From Saprospiraceae bacterium (lineage in GTDB: Bacteria > Bacteroidota > Bacteroidia > Chitinophagales > Saprospiraceae), in NCBI GenBank assembly GCA_028282725.1, contig JANQHF010000044.1, positions 1 through 52,452 of the forward strand: DNA of 52,452 nt, read 5' to 3'. Made by a program: the position numbers and the translations under genes. Below the pieces are notes generated by a model that was not told the DNA's origin, did no database searches, and saw only the letters and a list, made by a program, of their open reading frames with translations. Shown here in pieces: positions 43,881 to 52,413 of this stretch (positions are counted from its first letter, which is position 1; each line of letters starts with the position of its first letter).

Positions 43881-45140
43881 TTAGACAGGTCGTTTGAGAT
43901 TAGAGTTAAATTGTTGTTTGTTCCCGTTAATGATGCCGAGTACCAGCCCTCTCATGCTTTTACCAAGGAAGGGACTGTTCTTAGACTTGGATTTGATATG
44001 ACTCTTATCTGAAAAGAACTCATAATCCGGATCAAAGAGGGTCAGACAAGCCTTCTCTCCTTCTTTGATTGAACTATACGGCAAATCCAGGACATTATGT
44101 GGGCCTTCGGAAAGACAGTAGACCAGCCGTTCCAGTTTTATTTCGCTGCAAAATGTATTCAGTGCTGAAAACGCAAGATCTATAGTGGATGCCCCTGGTT
44201 TACTCAACCCATAAGGTTGATCTTTTTCTTCCGGGCTAAGGGGACTATGATTGGAAGTTATAATATTAACCTGACCATTATTCACGGACCGGCATAATTG
44301 TTTTCGGTGCGTACTATCCCTTAATGGCGGGTCTACCTTTAAATTGATGTCGAAGTCGATGATGTCCTTATCTTCAAAAATCAAATTCATACAAGGAATC
44401 GAGTATGAAATATTTTGCTGATCTCTGTCTCGCAAAGTCGTCGAAACGGATAGATTATGGATTAACAACCGGGCGTCCGAATAGCTGCTTTGGGCTATGG
44501 CACTTTTAATATTTTGAGTTTCAATGAATTCCGGACTTCCGTCCAATCCCACCTGGACGCTAATGGGTCCCTCGTTCAATTGAATATTCTTCTCATTATT
44601 GGCACTATAGATAGCTAATCCTTTAAACGACTTAAGGTAGAGTAGTGCTCGAAGCAATTGATCATGTGAAAGATTGTGGGAGGTCCCATCACTGAACGCT
44701 ACTGCACCCTGATGATGCAAATCGACCAACTCAGCTATTTCCCGGCCTTTCCGTTCCTTAGTCAAGGCAGCAATGGGAAGAAATTCAACAATATGACCAT
44801 TGGTTAGATTGATCAGGAAGTTTAATTGTCCCTTCGTATCGATCGTCGGAAGAGTAGTGGGAAAGGCGGCTATTTTGCAGAACCCACCATTTGCAGCTGC
44901 CATTCGCAGAGACTCAAGATCTTCCCGATATTCGAGACCGGGCTCTCCGTTAAATGTTCCTATGTCCAACCATCCCGGAGAGACACATAGGTTGTCCGAT
45001 GATACCAGTTTCATCCTTTGTTCTTTTCTAATCCTGCTTCGTACTTTGAGTATCTTTCCTTTATCTAAAAGGACGTCCATCTTTTGCAGGTGAAACTTTG
45101 AGGATGTATCGTAGATTGTAGCTTGTTTTAAGAGTAGCAT
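43881..45140 (-). CDS. Dihydroorotase homologue lacking its metal ligands
   Basis: 419 residues, dihydroorotase/amidohydrolase fold (VSPGWLDIGTFNGEPGLE near 54-70; EDLESLRMAAANGGF; a late SNHSPLSPEEKDQPYG). In active enzymes the first segment reads D-x-H-x-H-x-R-E-P-G; here the two His are Gly61 and Phe63 and the Arg is Gly65. The catalytic Asp of TDHAPH is Asn. So it should not bind the zinc pair or hydrolyse dihydroorotate. Non-catalytic PyrC-like proteins are known, some of them partners of aspartate transcarbamoylase, and similar proteins occur in Bacteroidota. Six bases follow the BatA-type gene, so the two form an operon. Confidence 0.85.
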   Translation of the reverse strand: MLLLKQATIYDTSSKFHLQKMDVLLDKGKILKVRSRIRKEQRMKLVSSDNLCVSPGWLDIGTFNGEPGLEYREDLESLRMAAANGGFCKIAAFPTTLPTIDTKGQLNFLINLTNGHIVEFLPIAALTKERKGREIAELVDLHHQGAVAFSDGTSHNLSHDQLLRALLYLKSFKGLAIYSANNEKNIQLNEGPISVQVGLDGSPEFIETQNIKSAIAQSSYSDARLLIHNLSVSTTLRDRDQQNISYSIPCMNLIFEDKDIIDFDINLKVDPPLRDSTHRKQLCRSVNNGQVNIITSNHSPLSPEEKDQPYGLSKPGASTIDLAFSALNTFCSEIKLERLVYCLSEGPHNVLDLPYSSIKEGEKACLTLFDPDYEFFSDKSHIKSKSKNSPFLGKSMRGLVLGIINGNKQQFNSNLKRPV

Positions 45141-45146
45141 TTTATT

Positions 45147-47168
45147 CTATTTCCACAATCTGATTAATGCGGTTTCGATCAAAAGAAAAAGTAATGCTCC
45201 CATTAGACACCATCTCCACAAATGAATTCCTTCATTTTTTTCTGAAATATAAGTGGATAGATCTGCCAAGGCCACGTCACTGAGCATTTCCGTATTCGGA
45301 CCGATATTGTCCAGGATTGTATTCATATCGGAATATACCACATCGGATTCTTTACGGTCATAATTGAAGGCGAATCTGCTTACTTCTTCGTTTTCTTGCA
45401 TCAATTGATAGACACCTTCTTCACTGATCTGACCTCGAATATCCATATAAATCGTCTTTTGAGAGGGAGTCAATGCCGGAATAAATTGAGCAGGACCATC
45501 GATGGTATAACGTTCTCCCAGGAGATCGGACATCTGATCCAGGGCAATCACGTCATCGACCCCAATCGTGTAAAATAACCGGGCTTTACTGCCGGATGAA
45601 AGAGCCATCTTATAGAGCATGGGAACAAAAACCTCGGCATTCGAAACGAGATCATTGCTGTTGGGATCAAGTGGAGAGGTACACAGAAAGATGGTTCCCT
45701 TATCCAAATTAAATTTCTGCAGATACGGGCTTCCATCCCGATATCTTAACAACCACTCTTTCCCGGAAGCCTGAACCGAAGAAAGAGTATAATTCCGTGC
45801 GGTAGCCGGCAATCTGATGTTTCCTCTCGTTGATTCATACACATCCTTGAAAATGAACTCTTGTGTATTGATCCTGCCTACATCTTTCTTCTCGGTTTCT
45901 TCGAGTGCAACCAGTCGATCGATGCTCATCTTGCTGAAGAAATCATTGTAAGACTGAAGATTTGCTACTCTCGAAGGAAAGATGAGTAAATTTCCGCCAT
46001 TTCTTACGTACTTGATCAACTCGGAGGACAGCCCACTGCTGATATCTCCCAGATCATTCAATATGATGAGTTCCTGTTGTGGTAATATTTCATACCTGAT
46101 CGTGTTCTTCTGAACTTGATTTAAGGTGTAATATTCTATGCTTTCAAAAGCATTGGCAAGGAAAACACTCTGACTTCCCTCGTAAATGCTCATCACATCT
46201 ACCCGGTCCTTGATATTAAAAGTTGTAACCAGGGAATTATCAAATTCGATCGGGTAGTCATCAATTGTAACGGTCAGGTCATGCCATCCTGTCCTGTTGA
46301 CGGTTACATTTATGGTATCATAGACATCAGAGTGCGGGCTCAACTGAATGGAACCCAAGGGGCGTTCTTGATCTTCGTAATCCATGCGCAACTCAACACT
46401 CTGCATTTCATCGCTGTAATTATGCAACTTGACAACCAGTTGATTGAGCTGATCCTTCATGGCTATGGGGGCAAGCCATTCCGCACTCTCGATTCCTATA
46501 TTGCTTTCCTGAATGGCCCTGAAAGGGATCAGGTTCTTTTGATAGCTTGAGTCGATCTCCTGCTCAAACGAGGAAATGTTCTCCTGGAAATCCGAAAGAA
46601 AGTAAATGTGTCGATTGTAATCGTCCAGCCCGGTGCTTAACCGAAGTGCGACATTGCCGATCCCTTCGAGAGATTCTACATTGGGTGTGATTTGGATTTC
46701 ACTAATAAATCCTTCGGCAGTTTCTTGATCCACAAAGCGTTGGTGCTTGGCCTCCAAATCATGTGTTAATACTAAGTACCGGTCACTCTCCTGATATGAA
46801 TTGACAATTTCCAAAGCCTTATCCCTGGCCAGCACAAGAAGAGGAACTTCGTTGACCTGTGCATCCATTGAAAATGAATTATCAATGATCAGGATAATTG
46901 CCCGGTCTCTGGCATCATCTACACTTCCTGATTTCATGATAGGTTGGGCAAATGCAAAGACCAGCATAGCAATCGCTGTACATCTTGCAAGCAGAATCAG
47001 AAGGTTCCGCAATTTACTACGCGTACTTGTTTCCTCCTTGATTTCTTTTAACAGGTGTACGTTGGAAAAATAGACCCTTTTGAATCTACGAAAATGAAAT
47101 AGATGAATAATAATCGGAATTGCCAGTGCCCCTAATGCCCAAAGAATCGAGGGATGAATGAATTGCAT
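45147..47168 (-). CDS. BatA-type membrane protein with VWA-like domain
   Basis: 673 residues. The N-terminus is the BatA domain (PF07584): LWALGALAIPIIIHLFHFRR, then LRNLLILLARCTAIAMLVFAFAQPIM. A VWA-like domain follows with DNSFS (ILIIDNSFSMDA, near residue 98) at the MIDAS position. A long periplasmic-type region and a C-terminal helix (LMGALLFLLIETALIRLW) complete it. Such proteins are common in Bacteroidota as membrane relatives of BatA, of unknown role. It has a strong promoter at the start codon and precedes the dihydroorotase-like gene. Confidence 0.85.
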   Translation of the reverse strand: MQFIHPSILWALGALAIPIIIHLFHFRRFKRVYFSNVHLLKEIKEETSTRSKLRNLLILLARCTAIAMLVFAFAQPIMKSGSVDDARDRAIILIIDNSFSMDAQVNEVPLLVLARDKALEIVNSYQESDRYLVLTHDLEAKHQRFVDQETAEGFISEIQITPNVESLEGIGNVALRLSTGLDDYNRHIYFLSDFQENISSFEQEIDSSYQKNLIPFRAIQESNIGIESAEWLAPIAMKDQLNQLVVKLHNYSDEMQSVELRMDYEDQERPLGSIQLSPHSDVYDTINVTVNRTGWHDLTVTIDDYPIEFDNSLVTTFNIKDRVDVMSIYEGSQSVFLANAFESIEYYTLNQVQKNTIRYEILPQQELIILNDLGDISSGLSSELIKYVRNGGNLLIFPSRVANLQSYNDFFSKMSIDRLVALEETEKKDVGRINTQEFIFKDVYESTRGNIRLPATARNYTLSSVQASGKEWLLRYRDGSPYLQKFNLDKGTIFLCTSPLDPNSNDLVSNAEVFVPMLYKMALSSGSKARLFYTIGVDDVIALDQMSDLLGERYTIDGPAQFIPALTPSQKTIYMDIRGQISEEGVYQLMQENEEVSRFAFNYDRKESDVVYSDMNTILDNIGPNTEMLSDVALADLSTYISEKNEGIHLWRWCLMGALLFLLIETALIRLWK

Positions 47169-47173
47169 CGGGG

Positions 47174-47205
47174 CAAAAATAAAGGAAGATTCGTTAGCTT
47201 TCCAA
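47174..47205 (-). promoter_or_regulatory. Promoter of the BatA-type/dihydroorotase-like operon
   Basis: On the minus strand TATTTTTG (47181 to 47174) fits the -7 box, and TTG (47205 to 47203) lies 21 bases upstream. The ATG at 47168 follows the -7 box by five bases, so transcription should start at or next to the ATG, giving a leaderless mRNA. Confidence 0.65.
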
Positions 47206-47420
47206 ATCTTAGCGAATATGCCCGTTAAATACCTTCAGTTAGCCGATTTCGTTCATCAATCGAAAAGCTGAATGGTGATCGACCGGCTATCCAAAAATCA
47301 ATGAGTTGGATGATTATTACACAACAATTATTCGATGCATTGGGTGAGTATTCGTTAAGTGGAAAGCAAAGAAGAGAAAACCAAATTGACATTATTCCAA
47401 CATAAATATCTTATCCTTAT

Positions 47421-47428
47421 TACTTTTG
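47421..47428 (+). promoter_or_regulatory. Possible -7 box for the 47470 lipoprotein gene
   Basis: TACTTTTG at 47421-47428 fits TAnnTTTG and lies 41 bases before the ATG at 47470, but no -33 TTG accompanies it. The rest of the 301-base gap (47169-47469) holds the divergent promoter at 47174-47205 and nothing else I can recognise. Confidence 0.3.
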
Positions 47429-47469
47429 TTTGCCAGATTCAAATAAATATTCAGGTTGAACCCGAATCT

Positions 47470-48105
47470 ATGAAAAAGATAATTCTATTTTTCTTGATCG
47501 CATGTATATCGTGTAATTCATCATCTAAGAATGCTCCTGCCAATGCCATCATTACTCATGATCAATTTGTGCCACCACAACCTGAAATGTACGTTGGTCA
47601 TGGAGTCAATATCGATGAAGTCATTAAAAGAAAGGGAAGGATACTTGATAATGCATGTACGATAGTACCTCAAAAGACAATCGCCGACGCCTTGGGTCTT
47701 ACCCCTCAGGATCTGATACTGCGCAACTCCACTCCCAGGGATAATAATCCAACCCACAGTTCTTGTTTTTTTAAGTGGGAAGATTATGATTTGCCAAATG
47801 CTGGAATTATGCTTCAAATGATGAGAAATCCTAACGAAGAAGAATTTCCGAATTGGGTATACAGATTTATCGAATCCTATCGAAACAGTGGTGAAAGGGG
47901 AATGGATGAACAACCTGTATACTACAAAAAGCTTGAGGGATTTGGTGATGATGGGGCATACAGCACGGAAGGAGGTAAGTATTTTTGGCGGATTGGTGAC
48001 AAGGTTATTTTTGGCATCGCTTTCAATACTACTCACGGGCCGGTGGAGCAATTCAATATCGCTGCTTCTCTTGCGAAGGTAATGACCGAAAATTACTTAA
48101 AGTAA
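47470..48105 (+). CDS. Lipoprotein of unknown function
   Basis: 211 residues from the ATG at 47470, which begins a lipoprotein signal peptide (MKKIILFFLIACISC); the frame is open to 47359 but the added 37 residues hold no signal. The mature protein has two Cys (NACTIV, THSSCFFKW) that could form a disulphide, and a pattern CTIVPQKTIADALGL followed later by FGDDGAYS. This recalls small periplasmic DUF3558-like domains in other phyla, but I cannot assign it. Monocistronic: a terminator-like hairpin follows at 48130. Confidence 0.75.
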   Translation: MKKIILFFLIACISCNSSSKNAPANAIITHDQFVPPQPEMYVGHGVNIDEVIKRKGRILDNACTIVPQKTIADALGLTPQDLILRNSTPRDNNPTHSSCFFKWEDYDLPNAGIMLQMMRNPNEEEFPNWVYRFIESYRNSGERGMDEQPVYYKKLEGFGDDGAYSTEGGKYFWRIGDKVIFGIAFNTTHGPVEQFNIAASLAKVMTENYLK

Positions 48106-48129
48106 AGTCGGTAGTGTTCATGGAATGAA

Positions 48130-48162
48130 GACGGCTCAGGTTAATCTCTTGAGCAGTCTTTT
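48130..48162 (+). terminator. Likely terminator after the 47470 lipoprotein gene
   Basis: GACGGCTCA (48130-48138) pairs with TGAGCAGTC (48150-48158), eight of nine positions, followed by four T (48159-48162). The T tract is short, so I rate it moderate. The remaining spacer to 48331 shows nothing else. Confidence 0.55.
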
Positions 48163-48331
48163 CAGCCTGGAACAAATATTCGTTTATCCGGATTGGATAC
48201 AATATCACCCGGTCCAATTAAGTTATATTATGCCTCCCGGACCGAAAATCAAAAGATTTCTATAATTCGTCTAAAAGTCAGTCTTCTATGGGTTAAATAA
48301 TTGTACTCTGTAAAACCAATCTCATTTTCGA

Positions 48332-49849
48332 ATGTACAAGACGAACCTCCTCCTGATCCTCACATCGATATTTGTATTTCCATATATTTCTGTCAGCCAG
48401 ATAGACAGTTTTACCTTTAAAAGAGCATTTTCCAAACTCGAGGAAGGTATAAGCTGCTACCAACAATTTCCAAAAGGCTCCACTTGTTCCTTAATTCTTC
48501 ATGATGCCTATCAGTTGTCGGGAAGACATGCATATTTCTTTGAAGAAATTCTTGGAGTACTCATCGAAAAGGAAAATTACGTTGAAGCGCGTGAATATAT
48601 CGATGTCCAGAGAATTGACACTCTGACGAATAGTCAAAAGGCCCGGCATTATCATTTCAAGGGACTGCTCGAACTAAAGTCGGGGTTTTATTATTTCACC
48701 TCGGCATTTCAATCATTTCGTCAGGCTTACTTTTGCGAACTGAAGTCTACCGTTCCCTCCTTTAAGTTGCTCTCCCAGATTCAAAATGCAATGGGATATT
48801 CAAGGCTGCTATATGGAGGACCCAATCAAAATGGCAGTGAAGATTATCCTCATACCAATTGGATGACAACGGATATGATCAATGCACTCCGCAACTTTGA
48901 ACAGGCGTTATATTTTGACGAAAACAATCAGAATGCACAAGCCAACCGGGATACGATCATTTCGAAGATAAAACAATCGGGTCTCTGGTTAGACGAATTC
49001 GAAAGAAGGACTGCTCCCAAACCCATCGAACTTATCAGAAGTAGTCTGTTAATAGAGGAAAAATCTAAAAATGACACTCTTGATCTATTGGATTACAATC
49101 TGCTTCCCAACAATAAGGAAACATTGCTCCGTATCCTGAAAGAATATGATGAATTGTTATTGGCGGCCGATATTTCGGGATCCATGGAAGATATCCACCT
49201 TACGAAAGGGGTTTCGAGATTCACTCTGATGAAAGAGCTGGTACTATTTTTATTTCATGAATTACCGATGCGCACCCATGTTGGAATTGTGTCGGTAGGT
49301 GGAGCCTGCGAAAGACATCCGCGACTTTATTTTCCGACGGAAATGGATGCCAGGAAGGATATTATGGATCAATTCAAACTTTTAAGACCCGGAGGGAATA
49401 CACCCTTGATTTATTCAATAACCCGAGGCAAAGAGCTTTATACAACTACAGAAAATAAGAAAGCACTGTTCCTGATTTCAGATGGAATGGAAAGATGCGG
49501 ACCGCCACTTGATTTATGCATTTTAGCAAGTGATTTACATGCAATGGGGATCGATTTACATATCATTTCCTTCATTGTTCCGGGTATGGAAGACAGTGAA
49601 TTTGCCTACGAAATCTACAAGTGTATGACAAAGTATTCCGGTGGAAAAATTATCAAGTATGATGAGGATATCGAGCTGGAAGAAAAAATTGATCCTCCGA
49701 GCTTACATGAAGAAATCTTATTGCTGCCGCCTATATCCTTTGGAGACAATTTTCGGGGAGTTACCCATTTCGAAGTAAATCTTAGCGATTACTTTACCGG
49801 TGGCAATGAGGTGATCCTTAATTTAAAAAGTCAAGGTAAGGCGAAGTAG
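48332..49849 (+). CDS. Exported VWA domain protein
   Basis: 505 residues. Signal peptide (LLLILTSIFVFPYISVS) ending near residue 22, a helical, TPR-like region (about 25-225), and a VWA domain (about 275-440) with MIDAS DISGS (LLLAADISGSMED), Thr in GGNTPLIYSI and Asp in LFLISDGMERCGP. The Cys-rich spots CERHP and CGPPLDLC may form disulphides. The C-terminal 60 residues are unassigned. Location should be periplasmic. It lies apart from the Bat operon, and no ATPase gene is adjacent. Confidence 0.8.
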   Translation: MYKTNLLLILTSIFVFPYISVSQIDSFTFKRAFSKLEEGISCYQQFPKGSTCSLILHDAYQLSGRHAYFFEEILGVLIEKENYVEAREYIDVQRIDTLTNSQKARHYHFKGLLELKSGFYYFTSAFQSFRQAYFCELKSTVPSFKLLSQIQNAMGYSRLLYGGPNQNGSEDYPHTNWMTTDMINALRNFEQALYFDENNQNAQANRDTIISKIKQSGLWLDEFERRTAPKPIELIRSSLLIEEKSKNDTLDLLDYNLLPNNKETLLRILKEYDELLLAADISGSMEDIHLTKGVSRFTLMKELVLFLFHELPMRTHVGIVSVGGACERHPRLYFPTEMDARKDIMDQFKLLRPGGNTPLIYSITRGKELYTTTENKKALFLISDGMERCGPPLDLCILASDLHAMGIDLHIISFIVPGMEDSEFAYEIYKCMTKYSGGKIIKYDEDIELEEKIDPPSLHEEILLLPPISFGDNFRGVTHFEVNLSDYFTGGNEVILNLKSQGKAK

Positions 49850-49857
49850 GACGCACG

Positions 49858-50283
49858 TTATTCGTCGTCATCATCTTCTTCTTCAGACCACTGCCCGAAT
49901 AATCCATTTATATCTTTTGCTTCATTATTTTCAATGTAAAATTCATTATCGGCGATATTCATCGTCCGCAAGACATAATCAGCTGCCTCTTCGTATTCCG
50001 CCCTGGGCTGCCAGTATTTTTGCTTTGGTCCATAGCATATGACCGGGAAAGTAATCATAGGTGTATTCAGTAAAGTTCCATTCCATTTTGACTGTGGAAA
50101 GTAATTCGCTTTGATCGATCCAATCTCTTGTCTGCTCAATGTCACCGTTTGATTCCAGTAGTATTTCGGCTGCCACAGCATGTAGTAGATCCACCGATTG
50201 TAGTTTTGAGCATTGACCAAATAAGATTCCATTTCGGACTGGACGAGGTCTAAAACATCAACTTTGACCCAAACGAAATCTCG
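49858..50283 (-). CDS. Unrecognised protein, C-terminal part, probably frameshifted
   Basis: The open frame runs from 50283 to 49858; the first ATG, at 50232, lies in the middle of a coherent stretch (RDFVWVKVDVLDLVQSEMES, then YLVNAQNYNRW), so it is unlikely to be the start. The protein is aromatic-rich (YYMLWQPKYYWNQTVTLSRQ, then FPVICYGPKQKYWQ) and ends acidic. No family recognised. Read backward in the overlapping frame it continues into the product at 50250-50435, as if one base were missing near 50283. Joined, the product would be about 192 residues, cytoplasmic. Confidence 0.6.
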   Translation of the reverse strand, partial: RDFVWVKVDVLDLVQSEMESYLVNAQNYNRWIYYMLWQPKYYWNQTVTLSRQEIGSIKANYFPQSKWNGTLLNTPMITFPVICYGPKQKYWQPRAEYEEAADYVLRTMNIADNEFYIENNEAKDINGLFGQWSEEEDDDDE

Positions 50284-50435
50284 CTATTGACGCAGGAAAA
50301 TTTGATGTGGGCTGCGAGCAGGTCACTACGATTGATTGAAAAAGAAGCACGTTCCTGTTCGGCATGTTCGAGTAGTGGAGAAGTTAATCTCAGGACATCC
50401 TTGTCGATGTTATATTTGATCAACTTCAGATCCAC
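50250..50435 (-). CDS. Unrecognised protein, N-terminal part, probably frameshifted
   Basis: 61 codons from a GTG at 50435 (DLKLIKYNIDKDVLRLTSPL). The useful part probably ends at CVNS near 50283, where one added base would lead into RDFVWVKVDVLD of the other frame. After this point the present frame reads a short hydrophobic tail (EISFGSKLMF) before the stop. GTG is the only plausible start, since an in-frame TAA lies just upstream. Alone it has no recognisable domain. Confidence 0.5.
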   Translation of the reverse strand: MDLKLIKYNIDKDVLRLTSPLLEHAEQERASFSINRSDLLAAHIKFSCVNSEISFGSKLMF

Positions 50436-50549
50436 ATCTTTTATTGATGATTAATATTCCTCTTCCGGTATAGCTTTGTTGAATTGGGGAATTGTGAATC
50501 AGACAAAAATATATTATGAAAAATGATTTTTCCTCGCTTGGTCATTTGC

Positions 50550-51182
50550 TTATACTGAATACCAAATAGCCAGCCAATGTGTAACAGCTCCACCCAATAC
50601 AAATAGATGCCAGATGGGGTGGTTATATTTCCGGGACTTATTTACATAGAAAAGTACACCAGCCAGGTAAAGGAATCCTCCCGTACAGATTAAGCAGACC
50701 ACGGGATCAGGGACCAACGGAAAAAATTGATCTGAAATCCAGAGGATGGCAATACCCATCAACACATAAATTGATGTGGAAAGTATCTTGAATTTTCCGG
50801 TCGTAAAAATCTTAAAGATCGTTCCTGCCAATGTCAGAATCCACATGACAAATAGTAAGGTCAAACCAGTTTCGTTTTTCATGTAGATCAATAAAAAAGG
50901 AGTATAAGTACCTGAGATCATAAAATAGATGCTAATGTGATCCGCTTTTTTCATGAGCCACTTGACTTCCGAATCCTTTACTTGATGATAAAGGGTGGAG
51001 AATAAGAACATCATCAAAAACCCGGCTAAAAAGACAATCACTCCAAAGAATTGTTCGAGGCCTGCTGATTTGGCTTTCATCAAAATGAAATATGAGGAAG
51101 CAAGACAGAAAACGATGCCTGCCAGATGAGTGAGAACATTTAACCGTTCCACTTCAGGTGGATAATGGCTCTGCTGGTTCAC
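50550..51182 (-). CDS. Hemolysin III / PAQR family membrane protein
   Basis: 210 residues with seven predicted helices. PEVERLNVLTHLAGIVFCL at the start, STLYHQV, ADHISIYFMISGTYTPFLL and HPIWHLFVLGGAVTHW at the end carry the conserved Ser, Asp and His of the PAQR/TrhA fold, which forms a zinc site. Bacterial members are named hemolysin III by history and affect membrane lipid balance; true hemolysis is doubtful. The following gene on the minus strand is not obviously related. Confidence 0.93.
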   Translation of the reverse strand: MNQQSHYPPEVERLNVLTHLAGIVFCLASSYFILMKAKSAGLEQFFGVIVFLAGFLMMFLFSTLYHQVKDSEVKWLMKKADHISIYFMISGTYTPFLLIYMKNETGLTLLFVMWILTLAGTIFKIFTTGKFKILSTSIYVLMGIAILWISDQFFPLVPDPVVCLICTGGFLYLAGVLFYVNKSRKYNHPIWHLFVLGGAVTHWLAIWYSV

Positions 51183-51192
51183 AAGGATTCTG

Positions 51193-51888
51193 TTAGGCAG
51201 GATCCTGCTTTTTAAAGACCCTCTCGAGCAATGGAGTAACCCTCTGAGAAATATCTGTTCGAATACCCAGCTCTTTTACCGCAATCAGTGCAAATAATCC
51301 TTTTAATGCCTCATGCGCCACGTAGTCATCGATCCTTGGATTTACATCTTTGACAAAAGGTATTGCATTGTATTTATGTACTGCATCTTCCCAATACTGC
51401 ACGGCATTGAATTTATTCAACGATTCCAATATTACCGGCTGAAATTCATTGTATAAAGATTGGTATGTCTGTGCGTGTAAGTAATTGGTTGCTGCGTCTT
51501 TTTCACCCATTAATATGTCCAGTGCATCCGGAATACTCATGGACTTTATCGCATTTAGAAATATAGGTCCTACCGCTTTTGCAGCATCTTCTGCTGCCCT
51601 GTTCATTCTCCCGAGCACGACTTCCTCGACATTCGAAAACCCCGGAATGACCTTCAATTTATCAGTTACCGTTCGCGCTTCCTCAGGAAGAAGAATCTTA
51701 TAAGTGGATTTGTAGTAACCATCTTTAATTGATAAAACATCCACGGCTTCATCCGTTCCCAGGTTCAATGCTTCTTTCAGACCTGCAGCTATATCAGCAT
51801 TGGTAAGAGGTGCTTCAATGAAATCCTGCAAGCTGGCAGGGCATCCAAGAAAAAATACTGTGCTTAAAACAAGTAAGTACAACTTCAT
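51193..51888 (-). CDS. DUF4197 lipoprotein
   Basis: 231 residues. A lipoprotein signal peptide ends in FFLGC. The rest is helical and matches DUF4197: LTNADIAAGLKEALNLGTDE near the start, YKILLPEEARTV, VVLGRMNRAAEDAAKAVGPI, and a late YVAHEALKGLFALIAVKEL. The function of DUF4197 proteins is unknown. It lies ten bases ahead of the hemolysin III gene, so the two are probably cotranscribed. Confidence 0.9.
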   Translation of the reverse strand: MKLYLLVLSTVFFLGCPASLQDFIEAPLTNADIAAGLKEALNLGTDEAVDVLSIKDGYYKSTYKILLPEEARTVTDKLKVIPGFSNVEEVVLGRMNRAAEDAAKAVGPIFLNAIKSMSIPDALDILMGEKDAATNYLHAQTYQSLYNEFQPVILESLNKFNAVQYWEDAVHKYNAIPFVKDVNPRIDDYVAHEALKGLFALIAVKELGIRTDISQRVTPLLERVFKKQDPA

Positions 51889-51943
51889 AATTGATCTTTA
51901 AGTAACAGACGAAAATACAGCATTTCGGCTCGTTTTGATTTCG

Positions 51944-52309
51944 TTAAAGTTCGATTTCAATCACTGATTTGTCCACTTTACCTGGTAGTGGAGGATTTAA
52001 TTTGCTCAAGGTGACTTTTATATGATCCACTACTTCAAATTCCCTTTTAATATGAGCTGCGATGTCATAAGCTACACTTTCCAATAATTTGTATTTGAGT
52101 TGCATATATTGTTGGCAAATGCGGTACAAGTCCTCATAATTGATCGTCTTTTCAATTTGGTCCCCGGGGTCTGCATTGATTGTAACCGTTGCTTCGACAT
52201 CAAGGATAAAATTGCATCCGACTCTTCGTTCGAATTCATAATACCCATGGAAAGCATAAAACTTCATCCCTCGCAATGCAACCTTTGCCATACTTTCATA
52301 TTGAGCCAT
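51944..52309 (-). CDS. folB: Dihydroneopterin aldolase
   Basis: 121 residues, the normal FolB size; an ATG at 52291 gives 115. The fold signs are KVALRGMKFYAFHGYYEFER near the start, with the Glu that binds the pterin, INYEDLYRICQQYM, LLESVAYDIAAHI with the conserved Glu, and a final VTLSKLNPPLPG that holds the catalytic Lys. It splits dihydroneopterin to 6-hydroxymethyl-dihydropterin and glycolaldehyde in folate synthesis. No other folate gene is in the window. Confidence 0.92.
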   Translation of the reverse strand: MAQYESMAKVALRGMKFYAFHGYYEFERRVGCNFILDVEATVTINADPGDQIEKTINYEDLYRICQQYMQLKYKLLESVAYDIAAHIKREFEVVDHIKVTLSKLNPPLPGKVDKSVIEIEL

Positions 52310-52413
52310 AAATATAGCTTATACAATTTCTTCATCGCATATGTATCAGCCACAGTGTGTATTTCAAAATGCACAAAAAGGCTTACCTTAGAGTTATCCA
52401 AAAAAACAAAGAG

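Noticed and set aside
47386-47391. TTGACA, a sigma-70 -35 box in other phyla, ahead of the 47470 gene
   Set aside because: Bacteroidota promoters use TTG and TAnnTTTG boxes; the match is probably chance.
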